Assembly: GCF_001598235.1 (NCBI RefSeq)
Contig: NZ_BCYO01000001.1
Span: 434,001 to 498,000, forward strand
From: Polaromonas jejuensis NBRC 106434
GTDB lineage: Bacteria > Pseudomonadota > Gammaproteobacteria > Burkholderiales > Burkholderiaceae_C
Length of the DNA stretch: 64,000 bases
Direction of reading: 5' to 3'
Part shown: positions 8,686-17,873 of the stretch, one piece after another
How positions within the stretch are numbered: position 1 is the first letter of the stretch
Layout: each line of letters opens with the position of its first letter
Translations under genes and position numbers: made by a program
Notes under the pieces: model-generated
Database searches by the model: none
What the model saw: only the letters and a program-made list of their open reading frames with translations
What the model was told of the DNA's origin: nothing

Positions 8686-11600
8686 ATGTACTCCAACGTC
8701 CTGAATTCAACAGCCGCTGAACCCGATCTCGCCGTCAACGACCTGGGGCCATTGGCCTGGGTGCTTGATGAGCTCCGCAAGTCGCTGGACAGCTCGGCCA
8801 AGGCGCTCAAGCGTTTTGTGCGGGAGGCCGAGGCGGCGCGTGGCTCTGATCTCGCGGCACTTGATGCCAGTCATTTGCGAATCGCGCGCCAGCAGTTGCA
8901 CCAGGCAGTGGGGGCGCTAGAAATGGTGGGGCTTCCAGGTCCTGCGCTGCTGCTCCGGGCCATGGAGGCGGCCGTACAAAAATTTGTGCAGCAACCGGAG
9001 CAGTGCAGCCAGGAGGCCGCCGCCAAAATTGAGCGCGCCAGTTTTGCCCTGACGGAATACCTCGACGGTGTGCTGGCGGACAAGCCGGTTTCTGCGGTTT
9101 CCCTGTTTCCGCAATACCGCGATGTGCAGGAACTGGTACGCGCTGACCGTATTCACCCCGCTGATCTGTGGCCCCTGGAGTGGCGCTGGGTGGAGCCGGT
9201 GTTGGCTGTCGCGGCTGAGCCGCGCAGTTATGACGACAGTGCCCGGGCGATGATGGACCAGTCGGTGCTTCAGCTCATGAAGGGCAAGGCGCCACAGGCC
9301 GCGCAGAGTCTCAAGGAGTTGAGCCTCGGTTTTTCGGCCAAACAGACCGAGCGCCAGCCGCGGATTTTCTGGAAGATTGCCGCCGCTTATTTTGAAGCGC
9401 TCGCGCATGACCTGTTGCGCCCGGATATCTATGTCAGACGTGCCGCGTCCCGCATCCTGCTTCAATATGCATCGCTGGGAAAAGGCGATGGCTCGATATC
9501 GGACCGCCTTGCGCAGGATTTGCTCTTTTTCTGCGCGCAGGCAAATTCTGCCCGGGCCAGCGATATACCTGTTCTGTCGGCGCTACGTTCCAGTTACGCA
9601 TTGGCGCGGTTCAAGCCCGTGGACTATGAGCTGGTCCAGTTTGGCCGCTTCGATCCGGCTCTGCTGGCACAGGCGCGCAAGCGGATCACCTCCGCCAAGG
9701 AAAGCTGGTCATTGCTGTCTGCCGGAGACACCGGCAAGTTCAAATTGGTGGCGGATCAATTCAGCCTGGTGGCCGACTCCCTGGTCAAGCTCCATCCGCC
9801 CAGCGAACCGCTTGCGCAAGCCTTGACCCGTGCGGTGGACACCACGGTCCGCTCCGCCCAGGCGCCCCGGATCGAACTGGCGATGGAAGTGGCGACTTCC
9901 GTGCTTTACCTGGAAGCGGCCTTTGATGACCTGGATCCCAACGACCCGCAGCTGACGCTGCGGACCGCCAATCTGGCCGAGCGCCTGGAAGCCGTCAGGG
10001 CGGGTGGTGAGCCCCAGCCGCTGGAAGTCTGGATGGAAGAGCTGTATCGCCGGGTCAGCGACAAGCAGACCATGGGCAGTGTGGTGGGTGAGTTGCGCGT
10101 CTCTCTGGGCGAGCTTGAGAAATCCCTGGATGTGTTTTTTCGCAATCCGCAGGACAAGACGGCCTTGCAGGTCGTGCCTGGGCAGCTTTCGCAAATGCGC
10201 GGCGTCCTGTCGGTGCTGGGGCTCGATCAGGCCTCCCAGGCCGTGTCCCGCATGCGGGGCAGCGTCGAGGAGATGCTCGTTACTGAAATTGACGAGCAGC
10301 AGGCACGCGCCGCCGGCACCTTTGATCAACTCGGCAATAACCTGGGCGCGCTGAGTTTCCTGATAGACATGCTCAACTACCAGCCGGTGCTGGTGAAAAA
10401 GCTGTTTGTGTATGACGAGGAAAAAGGTGAACTCAAGCCTTTGATGGGGCGCGCGAAAAACGTTGCCAGCGCGGCTTCGGCCGTGACGCTGAACAGCGAT
10501 TTGCTGTCGCAGGAAATTATTTCCGTGGTGCAGGACGCCGGCGTCGGCCAGGCGGATGAAAACCTGACCGACAGGCTGGACACCCTGGCGACCCATGCGG
10601 CATTGGCGGGACAGCCTGCGCTCGCCCAGACTGCCCATGATGCGGCGGTCGCCGTCTCGGCAAACAATGCCGATGCCGTGGCCAATGTCTTGACCGACCT
10701 GGCCTCAACCGTGTCGCAGCCGCCAGCCGCTCCAACGGGGCCGACCGCCTCGGCCGATTTTGAAGAAGATGACCTGCGCGATATTTTTCTCGAAGAAGCG
10801 CGTGAAGTCGTCGGTAATGGTCTGGATGCGCTTGCCACGCTGCAGAGCGATCCGCGCGATGTGGCCCAGCTGACGGTTTTGCGCCGTGCTTTTCATACCC
10901 TCAAAGGCAGTTCGCGCATGGTCGGACTCGATCAGTTCGGCGAAGCTGCATGGTCGCTTGAGCAATTGCTCAATAGCTGGCTGGCGGATCAAAAAAATGC
11001 CACCGATGAATTCAGGACCTTGTGCGCCGAGGCCATGGCCGGATTCGCCGACTGGATTGGCGATATTGCTGCGAACCAGGATGCCTCATGGTCGGCGTCC
11101 GCCTTCTGCAGCAGCGCGGAGGCCATGCGCACTGAAGGCCGCTTCATCGCCCTGAACCTGGCCGCAAAAGACAGCGTCCCGACTGTCTCATCATCCGCCG
11201 CATTGGAGGCGACAACTGCTGCTGGCATGTTTGAGCTGCCGGAATTGCCGCAAGCGCTGGAAGTGTCAGCAAACACGGGCGTACATCTCCCGGCCAGTGA
11301 AGTTGATGTCTCCACGGAGGAGTTTGACCTCTTTTTCGACTCGGGAACGGCTGTCGCGGCACCGGCAGCGCCGTCACCGGCCTTTGACCCGGCTGATCAA
11401 CGGGCCGGGGCCGGCCTGGAGATAGAAGGGATTGACTTCAGCAGCTTGTCCGCGCTTTCTGCGGAGAACAGCGCGGCGCCTGAACCTGTTGATCTGCCGG
11501 TGGATGTGGATGTGGATGTGGATGGGGAGAGCATGTCCGATGGCTTCAGTGCTGAACTGGAGCCGGCGGAAATGATTGAATTGTCAGCCACCGATTTCGA

Positions 11601-14600
11601 TCAGCATTTCCCGCTTGAACCTGCCGCGCCGCATCAGGCCGGGTTTGCCTCGGCGTCTTCCGCCGCTGTGGACTTGCTTGTGACTCCGCCCGAAATGGTC
11701 GACGCGGCGGAGACGATTGAATTTACTCAGTCCCACCTCCCTGACGCCACGCCGACTGCGGGCATCGTGACGCCCGATGAAGCGTTTGAAGCGCTGGACA
11801 ATGTTCTCCCCGTGGACAGCAGTGGGGATGAGCAGATCAAGGTCATTGGCAGCCTGCGCATAGGGATCCCGCTTTACAACGTCTATTTGAACGAGGCCGA
11901 TGAGTGGTCGCGCCGCCTGGTGACCGAAGTCGCCGAATGGGCGATCGAGCGCCACCAGCCGGTCAATGAGTCCACGGTGGCGCTTGCCCATTCGCTGGCG
12001 GGCAGTTCTGCCACCGTCGGCTTTGACGCCTTGTCAGAAATGGCGCGGGCGCTGGAGCTGGCCTTGCAGCGCTCCAGCGCGCATCACAGCCATGGCGCCG
12101 CCAAGTACGGACAGGTGTTTGTCGATGCGTCGGAAGACATACGTCGCCTGTTGCACCAGTTTGCCGCCGGCTTCCTCAAGGAGCCCGATGCCGGCATTTT
12201 GGAGCGTTTGAACCAGCTTGATTTCTCTGACTCCCTTTTGCCGCCGGCGAATGATTTTTCTGGTTCCGATTTTGCTGCCGAGGCCTTGAAGACCGACGGC
12301 GCTGTTGCAGATTCGGTGCATCGGTTCGAGCCGGAAGCCCAGGCGCCCAAGGCCGACACGCCGGTTTTTCCGCCAGCCGCAACGGTGCAAGCCGCTGCCG
12401 CGATGGTTGCGCCGCCCGTGCGATTTGTGCCGCCTGTCGCGGCCACTGTGCGCACCGCCGCAAGGTACGCGGAAGACGGCGATGACATCGACGCGCTTGA
12501 TGCCATCGACCCGGAATTGTTTCCAATTTTTGAAGAAGAGGGGGCCGAGCTCATGCCCCAACTGGGCGGTGCGCTGCGGCAGTGGTCCGCGCGTCCCGAC
12601 AATCAGGGCGCGCGCATGGAAGTGCTGCGTGCCTTGCATACGCTCAAGGGCAGTGCCCGTCTTGCCGGCGCCATGCGACTCGGCGAAATGGCGCACCAGA
12701 TTGAATCGGAGATCGAGCACCTTGGTTCGGAGGCTATGGCCAGCCAGGCGTTCGAACCCCTGCTGAACCGTTTTGACGCGATGCAAGCGGCTTTCGAAGG
12801 CTTGCGGCATGCGGATGCGACCGTCATATCGATCTCGCCCGAAGTCACCGTTGGAGCGCTGGCCGAGGCTGATGCCATGTCAACCGCCGAGGCGCCTGCG
12901 CCGGCTTTGCCTGAAGCACAGGCCGCCATAGACACCAAGGGCAGGAAGCTGGCGATTCCGGCGCCGCAAGCCATGGCCATGCAGCCCTTGCGGCAGGCGG
13001 CCACGGCCACCATACGCGTGCGATCCCAGTTGCTTGACCGCATGGTCAACCAGGCCGGCGAGGTCATGATTACCCGCTCACGCCTGGAGGCCGAGCTCGG
13101 TCAGCTGCGCGGCTCCCTCAACGACATGACCGGCAACTTGAACCGCTTGCGCCAGCAGTTGCGCGATATTGAACTGCAGGCCGAAACCCAGATGCAGTCG
13201 CGGCTGGCCCAGGCCAAGGAAGCGCAAGCCGGGTTTGACCCGCTCGAGTTTGACCGCTTTACCCGGGTGCAGGAATTGACCCGCATGATGGCCGAGTCCG
13301 TCAACGACGTGGCAACCGTGCAGCGCAACTTGCAGCGCACGGTGGAGGCCACCGAGGATGACCTGATTGTCCAGGCGCGCCAGACGCGCGAATTGCAGCG
13401 TGACCTGCTGCGCACGCGCATGGTGGAGTTTGAAGGCATTTCCGAGCGCCTGTACCGTGTGGTGCGGCAGGCCTCCAAGGAAACCGGCAAACAGGTCAGG
13501 CTGGATTTGCTGGGCGGCACCATCGAGATGGATCGCGGCATGCTGGACCGCATGACGCCTGCTTTTGAGCATTTGCTGCGTAATTGCGTGGCCCACGGGA
13601 TTGAAAGCCCCGAAAGTCGTGCCGAGGCCGGCAAGGACCCGGTGGGTCTCATCACGGTTCATCTTCGCCATGAGGGCAATGACGTGTCGGTGGACTTCAG
13701 CGATGATGGCGCCGGGCTGGACCTTGGCCGCATCCGCGAAAAGGCCCTGAGCCTTGGCCTGGTCACGGCGGACCAGCCGTTGGACGATCACGAAGCGGCC
13801 AATCTGATTTTCATGCCGGGCTTTTCCACGGCCGCCCAGGTGACCGAGCTTGCCGGGCGCGGCATCGGCATGGATGTGGTTCGCGCTGAAGTCAACTCGC
13901 TCGGCGGCCGCATTGAGACCTCCTCCGTCGCCGGCCAGGGGACGCACTTCAAACTGGTGCTGCCCCTGACCACGGCGGTCACGCAGGTGGTGATGATTCG
14001 CGCCGGCCATCTGTCGGTGGGGGTGCCTGCCAACGTGGTGGAAACCGTGCGGCGTGCCTCTGCCAGGGAATTGCAGCAGGCCTACAACACCGGCACGCTT
14101 GACGTGGCTGGCGAGAGCGTGCCTTTCTTCTGGTCGGGCGCCTTGTTGCAGGCCTCGCATCACAGCAGCGAGCCACAGGCCAAGACCACGCCGGTCGTGA
14201 TTTTCCGCAGTGCCGCCCAGCGCATCGCCTTGCATGTGGATGAAGTGCTGGGCAACCGGGAAGTTGTGGTTAAAAATCTCGGACCCCAGTTGTCTCGCCT
14301 GGCGGGACTGGCCGGCATGTCGGTGCTGGCATCGGGGGCGGTGGTGCTGATTTACAACCCGGTTGCCCTGGCTTCCGTGTATGGCCAGCAGGCACGCGCC
14401 TGGAGCGCCGACCGCGCCGAGCCGCATGTGCTCGAGGCGTCCGGCGGCAGTGCGGGCAAGGCGCCTGCGCTGATGCCTACGGCACCGAAAATTCCGCTGA
14501 TTCTGGTGGTGGACGATTCCATCACGGTGCGCCGCGTGACGCAGCGACTGCTGCAGCGCGAAGGCTACCGTGTGGCCATGGCTGCTGATGGTTTGCAGGC

Positions 14601-14874
14601 GCTGGAGCGTCTGCAGGAAGAGCGGCCAGCCGTCGTGCTGTCGGATATTGAAATGCCCCGCATGGACGGTTTTGACCTGGCGCGCAATATCCGCGCCGAT
14701 GTGCGTCTGAACAGCCTGCCCATCATCATGATCACCTCACGCATTGCCGGGAAGCACCGTGAGCATGCCAAGGAGCTGGGGGTTGACCACTATCTGGGCA
14801 AGCCTTACTCGGAAGAAGAACTGATGAGCCTGGTGCGGCACTACTGCACCGAGCAAACCGCTGCCGTTGCTTGA
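8686..14874 (+). CDS. pilL: Pil-Chp hybrid histidine kinase PilL/ChpA
   Basis: 2062 residues. Three phosphotransfer motifs are visible: AFHTLKGSSRMVG (His737), AHSLAGSSATVG (His1102) and LHTLKGSARLAG (His1318). An N-terminal Hpt-like stretch (LHQAVGALEMVGLPG, about residue 72) and a further fold near residue 480 look degenerate. A low-complexity acidic linker (VDVDVDVDG, near 940) follows Hpt1. The kinase core has HLLRNCVAHGIESPESR (N box), DDGAGLDL and GRGIGMDVV (near 1725), then a CheW-like domain and a C-terminal receiver with phosphoacceptor Asp1987 (LSDIEMPRMDG). It autophosphorylates and drives PilG and PilH. Confidence 0.94.
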   Translation: MYSNVLNSTAAEPDLAVNDLGPLAWVLDELRKSLDSSAKALKRFVREAEAARGSDLAALDASHLRIARQQLHQAVGALEMVGLPGPALLLRAMEAAVQKFVQQPEQCSQEAAAKIERASFALTEYLDGVLADKPVSAVSLFPQYRDVQELVRADRIHPADLWPLEWRWVEPVLAVAAEPRSYDDSARAMMDQSVLQLMKGKAPQAAQSLKELSLGFSAKQTERQPRIFWKIAAAYFEALAHDLLRPDIYVRRAASRILLQYASLGKGDGSISDRLAQDLLFFCAQANSARASDIPVLSALRSSYALARFKPVDYELVQFGRFDPALLAQARKRITSAKESWSLLSAGDTGKFKLVADQFSLVADSLVKLHPPSEPLAQALTRAVDTTVRSAQAPRIELAMEVATSVLYLEAAFDDLDPNDPQLTLRTANLAERLEAVRAGGEPQPLEVWMEELYRRVSDKQTMGSVVGELRVSLGELEKSLDVFFRNPQDKTALQVVPGQLSQMRGVLSVLGLDQASQAVSRMRGSVEEMLVTEIDEQQARAAGTFDQLGNNLGALSFLIDMLNYQPVLVKKLFVYDEEKGELKPLMGRAKNVASAASAVTLNSDLLSQEIISVVQDAGVGQADENLTDRLDTLATHAALAGQPALAQTAHDAAVAVSANNADAVANVLTDLASTVSQPPAAPTGPTASADFEEDDLRDIFLEEAREVVGNGLDALATLQSDPRDVAQLTVLRRAFHTLKGSSRMVGLDQFGEAAWSLEQLLNSWLADQKNATDEFRTLCAEAMAGFADWIGDIAANQDASWSASAFCSSAEAMRTEGRFIALNLAAKDSVPTVSSSAALEATTAAGMFELPELPQALEVSANTGVHLPASEVDVSTEEFDLFFDSGTAVAAPAAPSPAFDPADQRAGAGLEIEGIDFSSLSALSAENSAAPEPVDLPVDVDVDVDGESMSDGFSAELEPAEMIELSATDFDQHFPLEPAAPHQAGFASASSAAVDLLVTPPEMVDAAETIEFTQSHLPDATPTAGIVTPDEAFEALDNVLPVDSSGDEQIKVIGSLRIGIPLYNVYLNEADEWSRRLVTEVAEWAIERHQPVNESTVALAHSLAGSSATVGFDALSEMARALELALQRSSAHHSHGAAKYGQVFVDASEDIRRLLHQFAAGFLKEPDAGILERLNQLDFSDSLLPPANDFSGSDFAAEALKTDGAVADSVHRFEPEAQAPKADTPVFPPAATVQAAAAMVAPPVRFVPPVAATVRTAARYAEDGDDIDALDAIDPELFPIFEEEGAELMPQLGGALRQWSARPDNQGARMEVLRALHTLKGSARLAGAMRLGEMAHQIESEIEHLGSEAMASQAFEPLLNRFDAMQAAFEGLRHADATVISISPEVTVGALAEADAMSTAEAPAPALPEAQAAIDTKGRKLAIPAPQAMAMQPLRQAATATIRVRSQLLDRMVNQAGEVMITRSRLEAELGQLRGSLNDMTGNLNRLRQQLRDIELQAETQMQSRLAQAKEAQAGFDPLEFDRFTRVQELTRMMAESVNDVATVQRNLQRTVEATEDDLIVQARQTRELQRDLLRTRMVEFEGISERLYRVVRQASKETGKQVRLDLLGGTIEMDRGMLDRMTPAFEHLLRNCVAHGIESPESRAEAGKDPVGLITVHLRHEGNDVSVDFSDDGAGLDLGRIREKALSLGLVTADQPLDDHEAANLIFMPGFSTAAQVTELAGRGIGMDVVRAEVNSLGGRIETSSVAGQGTHFKLVLPLTTAVTQVVMIRAGHLSVGVPANVVETVRRASARELQQAYNTGTLDVAGESVPFFWSGALLQASHHSSEPQAKTTPVVIFRSAAQRIALHVDEVLGNREVVVKNLGPQLSRLAGLAGMSVLASGAVVLIYNPVALASVYGQQARAWSADRAEPHVLEASGGSAGKAPALMPTAPKIPLILVVDDSITVRRVTQRLLQREGYRVAMAADGLQALERLQEERPAVVLSDIEMPRMDGFDLARNIRADVRLNSLPIIMITSRIAGKHREHAKELGVDHYLGKPYSEEELMSLVRHYCTEQTAAVA
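11500..11526 (+). repeat. GTGGAT hexanucleotide microsatellite inside pilL
   Basis: About four tandem GTGGAT units encode Val-Asp repeats in the acidic linker of PilL. In-frame slippage here would change linker length without breaking the protein. Confidence 0.75.
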
Positions 14875-14909
14875 AAATGCCTCTAGACCTTATGGGGCGG
14901 GTGCTTGTA

Positions 14910-14926
14910 GCTATTAAATAAGTAGC
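14910..14926. repeat. 17-bp palindromic mini-repeat, copy 3
   Basis: GCTATTAAATAAGTAGC, directly next to the 3' end of the photolyase relic. Confidence 0.85.
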
Positions 14927-14929
14927 TAA

Positions 14930-15215
14930 TCAGGGTGGAGGGTTTTTCACCACCGCGTAGCGCTGCAATGCCGGTACGTGCGCCTCAGCATGCTGCACGA
15001 CGGGTCATGGGTCGCTGTGACCCAGTTCCGCACCACCGGCGCCAGGCTCAATCGGTCTGGCCAGCCAGGGGCTGTGCAAGCCTGAGGTGGGCAGTTTTGC
15101 CAGCACCGGCAAGTATTTACGGATGAATGTCCCTTCCGCATCAAATATGCATGTAGCCGGTCTGGTTAATTTGGGCCATGACCGCGTCGACCAGTGGGTA
15201 GCCTGTTTGGCCCTT
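14930..15215 (-). pseudogene. relic of a DNA photolyase C-terminus
   Basis: On the minus strand the translation reads GQTGYPLVDAVMAQINQTGYMH, a hallmark of the FAD-binding domain of photolyase/cryptochrome proteins, then jumps by internal deletion and frame change to DAEGTFIRKYLPVLAKLP and SGLHSPWLARPIEPGA, and in yet another frame to HAEAHVPALQRYAVVK. These three blocks are in photolyase order, and the last ends in a stop at 14930-14932. The DNA between the conserved blocks and everything 5' of 15215 is lost, so no protein can be made. It fills most of the 480-bp gap between pilL and yqgE; the rest (15216-15355) shows nothing I can identify. Confidence 0.85.
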
Positions 15216-15355
15216 CCTCTTGCTCCCGGACAATCGCGTCATGGTCAGGCTGGAAGGCGCTGGCTGCGGCGCCTTCGCTTCCCTTTTACTGCTGCGCCGG
15301 CGCTGCAGAAGCTTTTTGCGCCCGCCGGCCTGATCAGTACGCGTAAAATCCCGGC

Positions 15356-15943
15356 ATGGCCATGGATTCCGCACCGATTAACCTGACGAACCACTTCCTC
15401 ATCGCCATGCCCGGGCTGGATGACGAAGCCTTCGCCAAAAGCGTGGTGTATATGTGCGAGCACAGCGAGCGCGGTGCTCTGGGTCTGGTCATCAACAAAC
15501 CCAGCGACATCAGCCTTAAAAACCTGTTTGACAAGGTTGAACTGCCGCTGCATCGCAGCGACCTCACGGACGCTCCGGTGTTTCAGGGCGGCCCGGTGCA
15601 AACCGAGCGCGGTTTCGTGCTCCACGAGTCCATGATGCCCGGCAACGAGTCGGTCTACGCCTCGACCATGACCATTCCGGGAGGCCTGGAAATGACCACC
15701 TCCAAGGACGTGCTGGAAGCGCTGTCAACCGGCGCCGGTCCGCGCAAGGTGTTTGTTTCGCTGGGTTACTCCGCCTGGGGCGAGGGGCAGCTGGAATCGG
15801 AACTCTCGGACAACAGCTGGCTCACCGTGGCCGCCGATGTGGCGGTGATTTTTGACACGCCGGTGGAGCAGCGCTACGACAAGGCCCTGATGCTGCTGGG
15901 CCTGCAGAGCTGGATGCTGTCCCCCGATGCCGGTCACGCATGA
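15356..15943 (+). CDS. YqgE/AlgH family protein
   Basis: 195 residues. The text LTNHFLIAMPGLDDEAFAKS, YMCEHSERGALGLVINKP and a later VFQGGPV motif identify the UPF0301 (YqgE/AlgH) family, about 185-190 residues. The biochemical role is unknown; AlgH was named for an effect on alginate genes. The next gene, ruvX, overlaps by 4 bp (ATGA), the usual pairing in proteobacteria. The start could be the ATG at 15356 or the one two codons downstream. Confidence 0.93.
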   Translation: MAMDSAPINLTNHFLIAMPGLDDEAFAKSVVYMCEHSERGALGLVINKPSDISLKNLFDKVELPLHRSDLTDAPVFQGGPVQTERGFVLHESMMPGNESVYASTMTIPGGLEMTTSKDVLEALSTGAGPRKVFVSLGYSAWGEGQLESELSDNSWLTVAADVAVIFDTPVEQRYDKALMLLGLQSWMLSPDAGHA

Positions 15944-16356
15944 GCCTGGCGGCCATGCCTTCGCAGACCGCGGGTCTCCAAACCTTTCTGGCTTTCGATT
16001 TCGGTCTCAAACGTACCGGCGTGGCCAGCGGCAATGTCCTGACTCGTACCGCCACCCCGCAGGCCACCATTGCCGCCGAGGGCAATGCCCGTTTTGGGGT
16101 GATTGAACGCCGGATCAAGGAGTGGCAGCCCGACGCACTGGTCGTCGGCATTCCGTTTCATCCCGATGGCGCCAGCCACGACAATACCGTGCGCGCGCAA
16201 AAATTTGCCCGCCAGCTGCGCGGACGCTTTGGCCTGCAGGTGTTTGAAGTCGATGAGCGCTACAGCACGACCGAGGCCCTGGCGGGCGGCGCCAGGGACG
16301 CCGATGCGGCATCGGCCTGCATCATTCTGGAGCAGTTTTTAAGGAGTCTTCCATGA
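15940..16356 (+). CDS. ruvX: Holliday junction resolvase-like protein (RuvX/YqgF)
   Basis: 138 residues, RNase H-like fold: FLAFDFGLKRTGVASGN holds the first catalytic Asp, LVVGIPFHPDG the middle strand with its Gly-rich turn, and VDERYSTTEA the Asp-Glu-Arg motif. The family is needed for 16S rRNA 5' processing and was proposed as a junction resolvase. It overlaps yqgE (ATGA) upstream and pyrR (ATGA) downstream, so all three are coupled. Confidence 0.94.
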   Translation: MSLAAMPSQTAGLQTFLAFDFGLKRTGVASGNVLTRTATPQATIAAEGNARFGVIERRIKEWQPDALVVGIPFHPDGASHDNTVRAQKFARQLRGRFGLQVFEVDERYSTTEALAGGARDADAASACIILEQFLRSLP

Positions 16357-16859
16357 GCAGTCTGACACTGGACGCCGAAGCGCTGTACAACGACATGTTG
16401 CGTGGCATGCGGCTCCAACTGGCCTCCTACGAGCAGCCGCCGCGGCTGGTGGGTGTGGCTTCCGGCGGGGCCTGGCTGGCCCAGCGTTTGCAAAAGGATC
16501 TGGAGCTGGCCGACGAAATCGGCATTCTGTCTTCAGCCATGCACCGCGACGACTTTTCCCAGCGCGGCCTGGCTTCCAGCGGGCAAACCCTGCTGCCCTT
16601 TGATGTCAACGGCGCCCATCTGATTGTGGTCGACGATGTGCTCTATACCGGGCGCACGATACGGGCCGTTCTCAATGAGCTGTTCGACTATGGACGGCCC
16701 GCTAGCGTCAAGCTGGTGGTGCTGGTCGATCGGGGCGGGCGCGAGTTGCCGGTGCAGCCCGATCTAGCCCTTGCGCGAGTGACCTTGCCGGCATCGCAAA
16801 CGCTGGAGCTGGCGCGGGCGGAAGACGGCCGGTTCAGCTTTCAGGTCCAGGACCGCTGA
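16353..16859 (+). CDS. pyrR: bifunctional PyrR: pyr operon regulator / uracil phosphoribosyltransferase
   Basis: 168 residues. LIVVDDVLYTGRTIRA is the PRPP-binding motif of type I phosphoribosyltransferases, and GVASGGAWLAQRL is the PPi loop. In Gram-positives PyrR attenuates pyr transcription by binding RNA; in beta-proteobacteria the regulatory role is less clear and it may act as a uracil phosphoribosyltransferase. It directly precedes pyrB. I saw no convincing attenuator in the 51-bp pyrR-pyrB spacer. Confidence 0.92.
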   Translation: MSSLTLDAEALYNDMLRGMRLQLASYEQPPRLVGVASGGAWLAQRLQKDLELADEIGILSSAMHRDDFSQRGLASSGQTLLPFDVNGAHLIVVDDVLYTGRTIRAVLNELFDYGRPASVKLVVLVDRGGRELPVQPDLALARVTLPASQTLELARAEDGRFSFQVQDR

Positions 16860-16910
16860 TCCCCAGAAAAACCCAGAGCGGAAATTCAAGGCCGAAGAGG
16901 AGCCCCTAAC

Positions 16911-17873
16911 GTGTTGTACCAACGAAATCCCCAAGTGAATAAAAATGGTGAGCTGATCCACCTGCTGTCGGTGGAAGGCCTGCCCAAGTCCATCCTGACG
17001 CAGATTCTGGACACGGCGGCCAACTTTGCCAGCGTGAGCAACCGCGAGGTCAAAAAAGTCCCGCTGCTGCGCGGCAAGAGCGTTTTCAACCTGTTTTTTG
17101 AAAATTCCACGCGTACCCGCACGACCTTTGAAATTGCCGCCACGCGACTGTCGGCCGACGTCATCAACCTGGATATCGCACGCTCATCGGCCTCCAAGGG
17201 CGAGTCGCTGCTGGACACCATCGCCAACCTGAGCGCGATGGCTGCCGACCTGTTCGTGGTGCGCCACAGCGAGTCGGGCGCGCCTTACCTGATCGCCCGG
17301 CATGTGGCACCGCATGTGCATGTGATCAATGCCGGCGACGGGCGCCACGCCCACCCCACGCAGGGCTTGCTGGACATGTACACCATTCGCCACTACAAGA
17401 AAGACTTCAGCAACCTGACGGTCGCCATCGTCGGCGACGTGCTTCATTCGCGCGTGGCGCGCTCCGACATTCATGCGCTCACCACACTCGGCTGCCCCGA
17501 GGTGCGCGTGGTCGGCCCCAAGACCCTGGTGCCTGCCGATATGGCGCAGATGGGCGTGCGCGTCTGCAACACGCTGGAGGAGGGCATCAAGGGCGCCGAT
17601 GTGATCATCATGCTCAGGCTGCAAAACGAGCGCATGTCGGGCGCCCTGCTGCCCAGCAGCCAGGAGTTTTTCAAGAGCTTTGGCCTGACCACCGAGAAAT
17701 TGCAGCTGGCCAAACCTGACGCCATCGTCATGCACCCCGGGCCCATCAACCGGGGTGTGGAAATCGATTCGGCGGTGGTCGATGGCAAGCAGAGCGTCAT
17801 CCTGCCGCAGGTTACCTTCGGCATCGCCGTACGCATGGCTGTCATGGGCATTGTTGCAGGGAATGAAGCATGA
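16911..17873 (+). CDS. pyrB: aspartate carbamoyltransferase catalytic subunit
   Basis: 320 residues. [13 protein letters not shown] is the carbamoyl-phosphate loop (Ser-Thr-Arg-Thr-Arg), and [10 protein letters not shown] closes the aspartate site. It commits carbamoyl phosphate and aspartate to pyrimidine synthesis. The start is GTG at 16911 with GAGGAG upstream. The stop overlaps the ATG of the dihydroorotase-like gene, matching the arrangement in which the ATCase catalytic chain needs a dihydroorotase-like partner for assembly. Confidence 0.95.
   Translation: MLYQRNPQVNKNGELIHLLSVEGLPKSILTQILDTAANFASVSNREVKKVPLLRGKSVFNLFFENSTRTRTTFEIAATRLSADVINLDIARSSASKGESLLDTIANLSAMAADLFVVRHSESGAPYLIARHVAPHVHVINAGDGRHAHPTQGLLDMYTIRHYKKDFSNLTVAIVGDVLHSRVARSDIHALTTLGCPEVRVVGPKTLVPADMAQMGVRVCNTLEEGIKGADVIIMLRLQNERMSGALLPSSQEFFKSFGLTTEKLQLAKPDAIVMHPGPINRGVEIDSAVVDGKQSVILPQVTFGIAVRMAVMGIVAGNEA

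Noticed and set aside
12034-14427. Long open frames on the strand opposite pilL and in other GC-rich genes (for example 13078-14427 minus)
   Set aside because: They show no family motifs, lie fully inside a gene with clear domains, and follow from high third-position GC.
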